DNA of 46,534 nt, taken from the IMG/VR virus record IMGVR_UViG_3300020603_000032, positions 1-46,534 of that record; one strand, 5' to 3'. Positions within the stretch are counted from its first letter, which is position 1; each line of letters begins with the position of its first letter. Origin of the DNA: a virus. This document shows positions 18,987-25,139 of this stretch, one piece after another. A model generated the notes under the pieces. It was not told where the DNA came from, ran no database searches, and saw only the letters and a list, made by a program, of their open reading frames with translations. The position numbers and the translations under genes are program-made.

Positions 18987-19277
18987 GTGAAACGCGCTGC
19001 AAAAACTGATCATAATCAAGGTGATATTGTAGACGCCCTACGAAAGTATGGGGCGTATGTACGCTATCTTTCGCAGGGGGATGGCCTGCCCGATCTGTTG
19101 GTGGGATACAACGGGGAGACCATTTTGATGGAGGTGAAGGACGGCTCGAAGCCTCCTTCGCAGACCCGGCTGACAGACCGTGAGTTGAAGTTCTTCGAGG
19201 AGTGGAAGGGGGGCAAGTTGTATATTGTCTACAGTGTGCAGGAGGCTCTTGACATCCTCGACTTGACAAGGGGTTGA
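18987..19277 (+). CDS. VRR-NUC domain nuclease
   Basis: 96 residues. GDGLPDLLVGYNGETILMEV followed by KDG gives the PD and ExK catalytic pattern of VRR-NUC proteins, the virus-type restriction fold also seen in FAN1 and small phage Holliday junction nucleases. A standalone VRR-NUC of this length is typical of phages, where it probably cleaves branched DNA. The start is GTG at 18987 with no clear Shine-Dalgarno, close to the operator palindrome. It is transcribed away from the recombination operon, alone on its strand, and is followed by the structured non-coding region. Confidence 0.88.
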   Translation: MKRAAKTDHNQGDIVDALRKYGAYVRYLSQGDGLPDLLVGYNGETILMEVKDGSKPPSQTRLTDRELKFFEEWKGGKLYIVYSVQEALDILDLTRG

Positions 19278-19700
19278 GGGCGGGTTATAGTTCTCTCGTT
19301 GTCGTCACAGTTGTAGGAGCGGGGACCAAAGTTCGCCCCGTGGAAGTGGGACTCAGAACCCAGCCGACCGACGATTAACTGGCTCAGGTAGACCGCATTA
19401 AAAGCCGCCGTAACTGAGTGAGAGCGCCACGGGGGACTGTCATAGGCGCAACTGACATGAGTGACCTCGAAAGAGGGATGGCTGACCAGGACAGGGGCGT
19501 CGCAGCGCCGTAACAGCCATAGCGGAGATATGCGTAAAACTCCCGCGCCAATTCCGTAGGCTCGTCCGAGCGGCGTGAATCGGTACTCACTGGGCTGGAC
19601 TCACCTCCAGCTAGGTGAGTATTTTGCCTGCAAGCCGAGGCTGAACCGGCAGCGTAAATTAATAGATGTTACCTAATATAGATTTTCTTTTTTTTGCCCA
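19278..19700 (+). ncRNA. Candidate large structured non-coding RNA
   Basis: About 420 bases without a plausible gene but dense in inverted repeats. Stems I can pair: 19320-19324 with 19336-19340; 19383-19387 with 19414-19418; 19424-19428 with 19445-19449; 19465-19468 with 19473-19476 closed by a GAAA tetraloop; 19478-19484 with 19514-19520 (7 bp, ATGGCTG/CAGCCAT) enclosing 19496-19499 with 19506-19509; 19560-19563 with 19568-19571; 19585-19590 with 19615-19620 enclosing 19594-19598 with 19607-19611; 19625-19628 with 19648-19651. A T-run follows at 19682-19695. The GNRA-type GAAA loop favours the plus strand. It does not match tmRNA, RNase P RNA or a tRNA as far as I can tell. GOLLD- or ROOL-like phage RNAs are the nearest idea, but I cannot identify the class. 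Confidence 0.55.
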
Positions 19701-19730
19701 TCTAGTTCTAGTATCAAGTACAACTCGCCA

Positions 19731-19970
19731 TTACGAGTTACCTGGGAGTCTGCTCACCAGGTCGTCCAATCCGGACTTGGTTCCCACCCATTCGTCGCCT
19801 TTGACATCTACGGCCACGACGTAGGTGCGGAGCTTTCGGTATCGGGCGGCATCGGCCCGCAAAGCCTCTAATTCGGCCTCCAGCGCGTCGATACGGGTGG
19901 CGGCATCCCAACCTAGCCCGGAAACAATAAACGGCCCTGAGGCCGTTCTAAGGCGTTCCTGGAGGGTCAT
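19731..19970 (-). CDS. Small coiled-coil phage protein
   Basis: 79 residues. The middle, RIDALEAELEALRADAARYR, is a short coiled coil, followed by RKLRTYVVAVDVKGDEW. Proteins with this layout are common in early regions of phages and have no known role. The ATG overlaps the upstream stop (ATGA) and has AAGGATATCAACG before it. It is the last gene of the leftward early cluster before the structured RNA candidate. Confidence 0.8.
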   Translation of the reverse strand: MTLQERLRTASGPFIVSGLGWDAATRIDALEAELEALRADAARYRKLRTYVVAVDVKGDEWVGTKSGLDDLVSRLPGNS

Positions 19971-20161
19971 CGTTGATATCCTTCAAATCCGTCGGTCCAT
20001 TTAATGTTAGCGTACTCGTAGGTGTGGAAGCGGAACCCGCATCGCAGGCATCGTCGTCTGCGGCGCACTCGTTCCTCGCGTTCGTTAAGGTTTTCTATGC
20101 GGGTTTCGAGCACTTCGGTTTTGATTTCGTGGTTATCTGTGCGGCAGACGGGGCATAGCAT
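19967..20161 (-). CDS. NrdR-like zinc-ribbon protein
   Basis: 64 residues from the ATG at 20161. MLCPVCRTDNHEIKTEVLET, then a basic RRRRRCLRCGFRFHTYE, closely follows the N-terminal zinc ribbon of NrdR (CPxC, TR, RRRRxCxxCxxRFTTYE), the repressor of ribonucleotide reductase genes. The ATP-cone domain of real NrdR is missing. The frame stays open to a GTG at 20236, but that extra part is the shadow of the overlapping upstream gene, so the short form is preferred. It may bind DNA or simply be a phage transcription modulator; function is inferred from the ribbon only. Confidence 0.7.
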   Translation of the reverse strand: MLCPVCRTDNHEIKTEVLETRIENLNEREERVRRRRRCLRCGFRFHTYEYANIKWTDGFEGYQR

Positions 20162-20306
20162 CGCGAAACCACAGTTTGCACAGGCGTATTTGGAACAGGG
20201 CTTCATCACATTTCTCTTCGGCTTTATCAAATTCACGAAGGGCGATGTGATGGTACAGTTCTTTCAAGGCTTTCTCGCAGTACTGTATATTATCGGCGAT
20301 ATCCAT
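20133..20306 (-). CDS. Small helical phage protein
   Basis: 57 residues, MDIADNIQYCEKALKELYHH followed by a second amphipathic helix and a basic end. The ATG has GAGGA four bases upstream, and the gene fills the space between the YkgJ-like gene (7 bp) and the NrdR-like gene, overlapping the latter by 29 bp. Its EFDKAEEKCDEALFQI segment resembles small phage proteins that pair two helices. No function is known. Confidence 0.62.
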   Translation of the reverse strand: MDIADNIQYCEKALKELYHHIALREFDKAEEKCDEALFQIRLCKLWFRDAMPRLPHR

Positions 20307-20312
20307 ATGTCC

Positions 20313-20765
20313 TCACAGGGCGGCTTTAAGGAAGTCTTCGGTTCCCAATCTATGGTGGGATCCTCCGATGCTGATAAGCAGGTTAGGAAGCTGGCCGTCG
20401 AGATATTTTTCGATGAACCACCAGAGGGACAGCGCAGTCATCGGCTTATTGTACTCAGAAATCTGGAGATAGGATTTGGTTTCATCCCCGGCTTTGAAGA
20501 TGCCCTGTGTGGCGAGCACTCCTGATTGGTCCGGGCGCATCCACTCGGGGAAAAAGGGGAACGTCAGATATCCGCATTTGAAGATCTTGCAGGGGCTGTC
20601 GGGCCGGTCGTCATAAATGCTGCAACCGGCTTTTGTGACAAAAAAGCACGGCCTACCCTTGTAGAACTTATGCCCATGCGCCTCCCCATAGAGGTGGCCA
20701 GAGCAGCAGGCCGTGCATTCTCCGCACTTTTTATTAAGCTCGCGGACTGTTACGACAGAACTCAT
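20313..20765 (-). CDS. YkgJ-type cysteine cluster protein
   Basis: 150 residues. Near the N-terminus is CGECTACCSGH, the CxxCxxCC signature of the YkgJ/UPF0153 family, followed by further cysteines in GRPCFFVTKAGCSIYDDRP and DSPCKIFKCGYL. The family is thought to bind zinc or an iron-sulfur cluster; its role is not established. The ATG follows AAGGATAACGC and overlaps the upstream stop (ATGA). It is part of the leftward early gene set. The family call is secure, the biological role open. Confidence 0.85.
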   Translation of the reverse strand: MSSVVTVRELNKKCGECTACCSGHLYGEAHGHKFYKGRPCFFVTKAGCSIYDDRPDSPCKIFKCGYLTFPFFPEWMRPDQSGVLATQGIFKAGDETKSYLQISEYNKPMTALSLWWFIEKYLDGQLPNLLISIGGSHHRLGTEDFLKAAL

Positions 20766-20956
20766 GCGTTATCCTTCAGTTTGCATTTGATGCGCTCCAA
20801 AAGCACATCCACGGCAAAAATATACTCCTCAGGATATTCCCACTTTTTCCAAAACTCGGCTTGCTCGCGCAGCAACTGGGCAACCCTTTCACGCTCGGCA
20901 TCAATAATGCCCTTTTCGTAATCGGTCCAGTGCTCTTGAGTCCAGATTTTAGTCAT
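20762..20956 (-). CDS. Small charged helical protein
   Basis: 64 residues from the ATG at 20956, which has GGAAG seven bases upstream. The frame remains open to 21007, but the longer form overlaps the next gene and has no ribosome site. The sequence is a single charged helix (EKGIIDAERERVAQLLREQA) followed by FAVDVLLERIKCKL. Such proteins are frequent in phage early regions. The stop overlaps the ATG of the YkgJ-like gene. Function unknown. Confidence 0.7.
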   Translation of the reverse strand: MTKIWTQEHWTDYEKGIIDAERERVAQLLREQAEFWKKWEYPEEYIFAVDVLLERIKCKLKDNA

Positions 20957-20957
20957 A

Positions 20958-21395
20958 TTATGCTTCCCATAAAAGTTTTTGACCTCGCAATAAAGCATCG
21001 GTATCAATCCTCGGTCGCGATGTCGTATTCCAATTGCCCCCCCCGCGCAATCCTATGCATTTCCAATTTGATGCTCGCAAAGACGCGCCGCCTTCTCCAG
21101 GCAATGTGTAGGTAATTAATCGCCGATACCCCAAGGCTTTTGCAGCTCGCCATGCGGCAGAATAAAGCATTGAACATGCATTCTTTGTCCCATCAGTACA
21201 ACATCGATTGACTTCAAGGGTCCAACCATCATCGAGCAATCGGGCTACGGGCCGACCAACAATAGCAACGCCAACCACTTTGTCTTCGGATACGGCCACG
21301 CAGAATTTGCAACCGGGCATGGGTTTGTGATGCCGATGATGAATGGCCACAAAAGCATTTGCTTCATCCAAATTAATTGGGGTAATTTCCATCAT
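20958..21395 (-). CDS. XF1762-like / GNAT-like phage protein
   Basis: About 145 residues. MEITPINLDEANAFVAIHHR, KFCVAVSEDKVVGVAIVGRP, EVNRCCTDGTKNACSMLYSA and LGYRRLITYTLPGEGGASLR match the pattern of XF1762-type proteins, short phage and prophage proteins with an acetyltransferase-like (GNAT) core. A substrate has not been established. Two consecutive ATGs (21395 and 21392) are the likely start; no strong Shine-Dalgarno precedes them. The gene is separated by only a base or two from the next one in the leftward cluster. Confidence 0.8.
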   Translation of the reverse strand: MMEITPINLDEANAFVAIHHRHHKPMPGCKFCVAVSEDKVVGVAIVGRPVARLLDDGWTLEVNRCCTDGTKNACSMLYSAAWRAAKALGYRRLITYTLPGEGGASLRASNWKCIGLRGGGNWNTTSRPRIDTDALLRGQKLLWEA

Positions 21396-21412
21396 TATCA
21401 ATCATGTTTCGC

Positions 21413-21655
21413 TTATTCCTCTCCAGTTTTCTCCGTAAAAGGTGGCGCATTCAATAACAGTTCCGTCCATCTGCGGGGCCAAAGTGGGTAAGACCCCCAC
21501 ACAGCCCCTCGGCCAATAAGATTTTCTGTAGTGAAAGGTATTGTATCCTCGGGACTACCCCACGGACTAATTTTTGTACCGGGGCCACACCACCGATTAA
21601 CTTGTACGTAGTGTGGTAGATACATGATGCCTTCAAGTATGAGCACAGGTTGCAT
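21413..21655 (-). CDS. Small hypothetical protein, first gene after the array
   Basis: 80 residues. The ATG at 21655 is preceded by AGGAAAGGACG, an excellent ribosome site, so the longer open frame to 21694 is not used. The sequence is rich in Pro, Trp and Gly (WCGPGTKISPWGSPEDTIPF) and resembles no family I know. It is 100 bp from the first array unit on the same strand as the IS110-like gene beyond the array. The gap 21656-21755 has possible weak -35/-10 elements (TTACCG, TAATAA on the minus strand) but nothing convincing. Confidence 0.6.
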   Translation of the reverse strand: MQPVLILEGIMYLPHYVQVNRWCGPGTKISPWGSPEDTIPFTTENLIGRGAVWGSYPLWPRRWTELLLNAPPFTEKTGEE

Positions 21656-21755
21656 CGTCCTTTCCTGTGCTTCATTTAGTTTCATGGGGTTCATAGCTTA
21701 AATGGATTATTAAACATCGATTTAGGGACGGTAATGCGATCCTAATAGCCTGGTT

Positions 21756-22970
21756 GTTTCAATCTAGGGTGATGGTTCTCTCTCTGGGGCTGTTTCAATC
21801 TAGGATCATGGTTCTCTCAACGGCATCGTTTCAATCATCGCGCATGGTTTTCTCGTATATCCGGTTTCAATCTGTCCGGCTGGTGCTCTATCGGCCAATG
21901 TTTCAATCTAAGGGCGTGGTGCTCTCCATGGAACTGTTTCAATCTGCGGGCGTGGTGCTCTACCGTCAAGTGTTTCAATCTCATCAAGTGGTGCTCTCTT
22001 GCCGGGTGTTTCAATCTGGACGATTGGTGCTCTCAGTTCGCGTGTTTCAATCCTTCAGCTTGGTGTTCTCAAGGCAGGCGTTTCAATCTACATGTATGGG
22101 GCGCTCTGAGCGTGTGTTTCAATCTTGGTCACTGGTACTCTTGGAGATGGTGTTTCAATCTTTTGCTCTGGTGCTCTCTTTTATGGTGTTTCAATCTCAA
22201 GACGTGGTGCTCTCCGATCAATTGTTTCAATCATCGCCAATGGTGCTCTCGGTTTCAGTGTTTCAATCGATCAGCTTGGTTCTCTCACCGAGAGTGTTTC
22301 AATCGTTGAACTTGGTACTCTCGCCGTGGAGGTTTCAATCTTCAAAAGTGGTGTTCTCTTCGGAGCTGTTTCAATCCGCTCAAATGGTGCTCTCGGTTTT
22401 ATTGTTTCAATCTTTTCGAATGGTGCTCTCATGCGCTGTGTTTCAATCTGTCTATATGGTACGCTCGTGGAGCGTGTTTCAATCTGCTTGAGTGGTGCTC
22501 TCGTGGATCGTGTTTCAATCTGCTGGAGTGGTGCTCTCGTGGATCGTGTTTCAATCTGCTGGAGTGGTGCTCTCCCTAACGGTGTTTCGATCTTTCGATC
22601 TGGTGCTCTCGGGCGTTTTGTTTCAAACGCCATATATGGTGCTCTTGTTTCAATCTAAAGCTTTGGAACTCTCTTGGCTGATGTTTCAATCCAACAAAGT
22701 GGTGCTCTCTCAGCACTTGTTTCAATCTGCTTGAGTGGTGCTCTCCCGATAACTGTTTCAATCTAATGCGTTGGTGCTCTCCCGTTAAGTGTTTCAATCT
22801 CGACCATTGGTGCTCTCGTGGTCGTTGTTTCAATCTGGCCGATTGGTGCTCTCGTTGTCGTTGTCTCAATCCTGCTCTGTGGTGCTCTCGGTAACAGTGT
22901 TTCAATCTCTGTTTGTGGTGCGCTCCATAGCACTGTTTCAATCTGGGGATATGGCGCTCTCCTATCTGAT
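21756..22970. repeat. Array of 34 tandem 36-bp units with two conserved boxes and two variable segments
   Basis: Every unit has the form GTTTCAATC (box A), 8 nt, TGGTGCTCTC (box B), 9 nt. Box A is exact in 31 of 34 units and box B exact in 18, with its TGG constant in all. The two inner segments differ in almost every unit, apart from a T that usually follows box A and a T that usually precedes the next one. Period is exactly 36 bp except at 22620-22646, where the unit lacks its last 9 nt. No frame is open across the whole array on the plus strand: TGA in units 21 and 28 breaks one frame, and TAG or TAA in units 1, 2, 5, 26 and 29 breaks another. The minus frames I inspected are also interrupted, so the array is non-coding. 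Segments do not pair with each other inside a unit. It is not a CRISPR array: spacers are far too short. Confidence 0.96.
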
Positions 22971-22973
22971 GTT

Positions 22974-23780
22974 TTAATGAGGCGGAGGAATAAAGTGGGC
23001 GTGATTCAAATGCGCAATCGCGTAAGGCAACGGAGGCGGGGTATTGAAATGCCGCTGATACCACTCTCCATGCAGGTGGGAGAGGAAAAGCTTTACAGCG
23101 TAACGTCGGGCACGGGCATCAAGTTGTGCAGGAGGCAGCAATCCCGATGAGTAAGACTTGTATGCATCGGTGGTTTTTCCAAACCTCCCGGATTCTGCAA
23201 TAGAAATTGCAAGCTCGCGATTGGCACCAGATTCATTTCGTGAAACCTCGTATTCTTTTCTTTGTTTGTAAACGTGTCCATAAAAACAGTCATCCCGGTT
23301 GGAAAATTTCATGAAAGACTGCCCAATTTTCCAGCATAAAGACTTGAGGCGAGCATTCCACGGGCGTATCTCACCTTTGCGCCAAGAGGTCGTAGGGTCC
23401 AAACCCGCAAAGCGCCAGATGTGCCCAACCGTGGGGGCTTTTTCGATGTTGATGTGTGCCAGCAATCCGGCAGAAATGACAGGACCGATCCCATAGACCT
23501 CCCGTGCCCAGCCTCCCATGATATGAGATTGTGTGTATGCGTTAAGCGCTTTCCGTATTTCTTCTTCGAGCGTAGAGGTTTGGAGAGTCAGCCAGCCGAT
23601 GACGCTGCTAGGCTCTCCGGTTTTTGTGAGAGCGCGAACCTGATTGCCTCCACGTTTGCGATCCTCTTGTGCGATATAGTAGTAGTCAACCAGAAACCGG
23701 ACTTCGCGAGCGGTGAGTGTTTTGGCCGCCAACTTTAAGTCTTTGGTTAGTTTTTGCAACGATTCCATGTTAGATTCCAT
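22974..23780 (-). CDS. IS110-type transposase C-terminal-domain protein (Transposase_20-like), no DEDD domain
   Basis: 268 residues. Residues 97-128 (GIGPVISAGLLAHI to RFAGLDP) and 129-156 (TTSWRKGE, NARLKSLCWKIGQSF) follow the helix-hairpin-helix Transposase_20 domain of IS110 recombinases, whose IS621 member is guided by a bridge RNA. The N-terminal 90 residues are helical and show no DEDD RuvC-like catalytic pattern. A serine (S132) lies in the region where IS110 enzymes carry functional serines, but I cannot align it with certainty. The C-terminus is His/Pro-rich. The start has GGAG six bases upstream. The stop codon lies inside a degenerate box A of the array, so the array is directly in its 3' untranslated region. 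No terminal inverted repeats or IS ends are seen. Confidence 0.8.
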   Translation of the reverse strand: MESNMESLQKLTKDLKLAAKTLTAREVRFLVDYYYIAQEDRKRGGNQVRALTKTGEPSSVIGWLTLQTSTLEEEIRKALNAYTQSHIMGGWAREVYGIGPVISAGLLAHINIEKAPTVGHIWRFAGLDPTTSWRKGEIRPWNARLKSLCWKIGQSFMKFSNRDDCFYGHVYKQRKEYEVSRNESGANRELAISIAESGRFGKTTDAYKSYSSGLLPPAQLDARARRYAVKLFLSHLHGEWYQRHFNTPPPLPYAIAHLNHAHFIPPPH

Positions 23781-23802
23781 GCATCACTCCGTTCGATTGA
23801 GT

Positions 23803-23824
23803 CCCTCGCCGGAGCGAGGGTTTT
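23803..23824 (+). terminator. Hairpin between the IS110-like and HTH genes
   Basis: CCCTCGC, loop CGGA, GCGAGGG, then TTTT on the plus strand. Flanking genes are leftward, so as an intrinsic terminator it would face the other way; on the minus strand it is a bare 7-bp hairpin just upstream of the IS110-like gene. It might reduce read-through or act at RNA level. Confidence 0.4.
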
Positions 23825-23827
23825 GTG

Positions 23828-24103
23828 TCACTTAAGGGCGGCGCGAGCGACTTGCTGAGCTTCTTCAAGCGTTAGTGCGTTGAGGATTTGTTTCAGGGCC
23901 GCGTTCGCGGTGAGGCGTTTTGTGCGAACCGGGGGATCTTGGTCTTCAAGTTCCTTGAGTTTAGTGTAGGTTGAAAACCTGCAATCGCCTCCCTTCACAA
24001 TCTTGATAAGGGTTGGGATGGTGATTCGCGCAGTGGAGGAGATGGTCGCATTCTTCCACCCCTTGAAGTGCAAACGATTCAACAATTCTTGAGCTGATTC
24101 CAT
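23828..24103 (-). CDS. Small HTH-type DNA-binding protein
   Basis: 91 residues from ATG 24103, which has AAGGAAAG two bases upstream. Residues 14-45 (GWKNATISSTARITIPTLIK, then IVKGGDCRFSTYTKL) give a helix-turn-helix as in Cro/XRE regulators. The C-terminal part, NALTLEEAQQVARAALK, may mediate dimerisation. It sits directly beside a divergent intergenic region with an inverted repeat and a rightward promoter, so it probably controls the replication operon, itself, or both. The longer open frame to 24178 lacks a ribosome site. Confidence 0.75.
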   Translation of the reverse strand: MESAQELLNRLHFKGWKNATISSTARITIPTLIKIVKGGDCRFSTYTKLKELEDQDPPVRTKRLTANAALKQILNALTLEEAQQVARAALK

Positions 24104-24123
24104 GACTTTCCTTGGTTGGGTTG

Positions 24124-24140
24124 TCCATCCACCTGATGGA
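24124..24140. promoter_or_regulatory. Inverted repeat in divergent region, possible operator
   Basis: TCCATC, five bases, GATGGA: a 17-bp inverted repeat between the HTH gene and the rightward promoter. It is the best candidate binding site for the adjacent HTH protein. Confidence 0.45.
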
Positions 24141-24159
24141 TGCGAAGAAGTGTAGCAGG

Positions 24160-24188
24160 TTGACGGCGGTGCAGTCAAGTGGTAAACT
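24160..24188 (+). promoter_or_regulatory. Sigma70-like promoter of the replication operon
   Basis: TTGACG, exactly 17 bases, TAAACT, followed 13 bases later by an AGGAGG and the ATG at 24212. It faces the ParB-like, helicase and primase genes. Confidence 0.75.
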
Positions 24189-24211
24189 GTGGTCTTTCAC
24201 AGGAGGTTGAC

Positions 24212-24418
24212 ATGGAGGAAAAGACGAGGCTCTTTGGCTCGGTCAAGGATGAGTCATGGACCCGGCACGACCCAGAGGCGAAGGCAAGGAAGGTCTTTGA
24301 GTCGCTTCTCAGGATTCCTGGGGAGTGGGATGGACGAAAGTATGTGACGAAAAACATACAAACGTACTGGCGTTGGTTCAGGTTAGGCTGGCAAATGAGG
24401 GGGCACAATGAACATTGA
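24212..24418 (+). CDS. Small protein at the head of the replication operon
   Basis: 68 residues starting at the ATG that follows AGGAGGTTGAC. The sequence (MEEKTRLFGSVKDESWTRHD to GRKYVTKNIQTYWRWFRLGW) is basic and aromatic at its C-terminus. Its stop overlaps the ParB-like start by 11 bp. I do not recognise it; its place suggests an accessory DNA-binding or regulatory role in replication. Confidence 0.7.
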   Translation: MEEKTRLFGSVKDESWTRHDPEAKARKVFESLLRIPGEWDGRKYVTKNIQTYWRWFRLGWQMRGHNEH

Positions 24419-25139
24419 TCAGATCACCATTGATGGGGGAACGCAAAGTCGGTCCAGGATCAACGAAGAGACGGTTGCGGACTATGCGGAGGCGATTTTG
24501 CAGGGCGCATGTTTCCCGCCGATCATTGTATACTTTGATGGCATAAAAAACTATCTTGCAGATGGTTTCCACCGTTACTTTGCACATAAGCGTGCGAAAA
24601 GAAAGGAAATTGTTGCGGAAGTCGTGTCGGGGACGCTTCGGGATGCGGTGCTCCACTCGCTTGGGGCCAACGCACTTCATGGTCTGCGGCGAACCAACGA
24701 CGACAAACGTAACAGCGTGTTCATCATGTTGGAGGACGTAGAGTGGAGTGACTGGTCGGATGCGGAGATCGCACGGCTGTGCCATGTCTCGCACCCCTTT
24801 GTTGCAAAATTGCGAAAAGAGCAAAAGCAGACCAAGGTTGTGAAAAAATTCCAACACAAGAGTGGTAAAGTTACCACAATGAAGGTGAACAAGGAGGAGG
24901 TCGAAGACGACATCAAGCACGATGTAATCAATGTTTTGCACCAAGAGAACGAAGAGTTGAAGACGCAGTTGGCGACTTCAAAGCTGGAGTTTCCTGAGGG
25001 TGTAGACGCAGAAACGATAATTCGTCAGCTTCGGGAGGAGATTCGTTTGTTGAAGATTGAGAACGAAGCGCTGAGGCTGAGCCGCGATCAATTTCAGGAT
25101 GAGAATGCTCAATTGAAACGACAGATTAGGAGGAAGTAA
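24408..25139 (+). CDS. ParB/Spo0J-like nuclease-domain protein
   Basis: 243 residues. The N-terminal 90 residues have the ParB layout: IDGGTQSRSRINEETVADYA, FPPIIVYFDGIKNYLADGFH followed by RYFAH, and a small HTH-like part with WSDAEIARLCHVSHPFVAKL. The C-terminal third is a coiled coil (LREEIRLLKIENEALRLSRD). Phage ParB-like proteins bind DNA and may hydrolyse CTP or cut DNA; they often start operons with replication genes. The ATG follows GAGGGGGCACA. The stop overlaps the next start (TAATG). Confidence 0.85.
   Translation: MNIDQITIDGGTQSRSRINEETVADYAEAILQGACFPPIIVYFDGIKNYLADGFHRYFAHKRAKRKEIVAEVVSGTLRDAVLHSLGANALHGLRRTNDDKRNSVFIMLEDVEWSDWSDAEIARLCHVSHPFVAKLRKEQKQTKVVKKFQHKSGKVTTMKVNKEEVEDDIKHDVINVLHQENEELKTQLATSKLEFPEGVDAETIIRQLREEIRLLKIENEALRLSRDQFQDENAQLKRQIRRK

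Noticed and set aside
19384-19590. 68-residue leftward ORF in the structured region
   Set aside because: No ribosome site, biased composition, and it coincides with strong RNA stems.
19630-19660. tRNA-like T-arm on the minus strand
   Set aside because: A 17-base arm resembles a T-arm but there is no acceptor, anticodon or D arm.
19278-19700. RNase P RNA, tmRNA or group I/II intron
   Set aside because: Hallmark sequences (for example the RNase P GAGGAAAGTCC core, tmRNA ends with tag reading frame, intron domain V) are not found, and no interrupted gene flanks the region.
21754-22734. Long open frames across the array (12-residue repeats such as FQSxxxVLS)
   Set aside because: The 36-bp period keeps frames open by chance; the frames I traced across the array meet a stop in at least one unit, and variable positions are not synonymous. 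They are by-products of the repeat.
21756-22970. CRISPR array
   Set aside because: No 24-37 bp repeat with 30-40 bp spacers, no cas genes; segments are 7-9 nt.
21756-22970. Replication origin iterons
   Set aside because: Two different boxes alternate with unique segments and the array extends over 1.2 kb beside no initiator gene. It cannot be fully excluded but explains less than other ideas.
22974-23780. Complete insertion sequence
   Set aside because: No terminal repeats, no DEDD catalytic half and no target-site signs; the protein looks domesticated.
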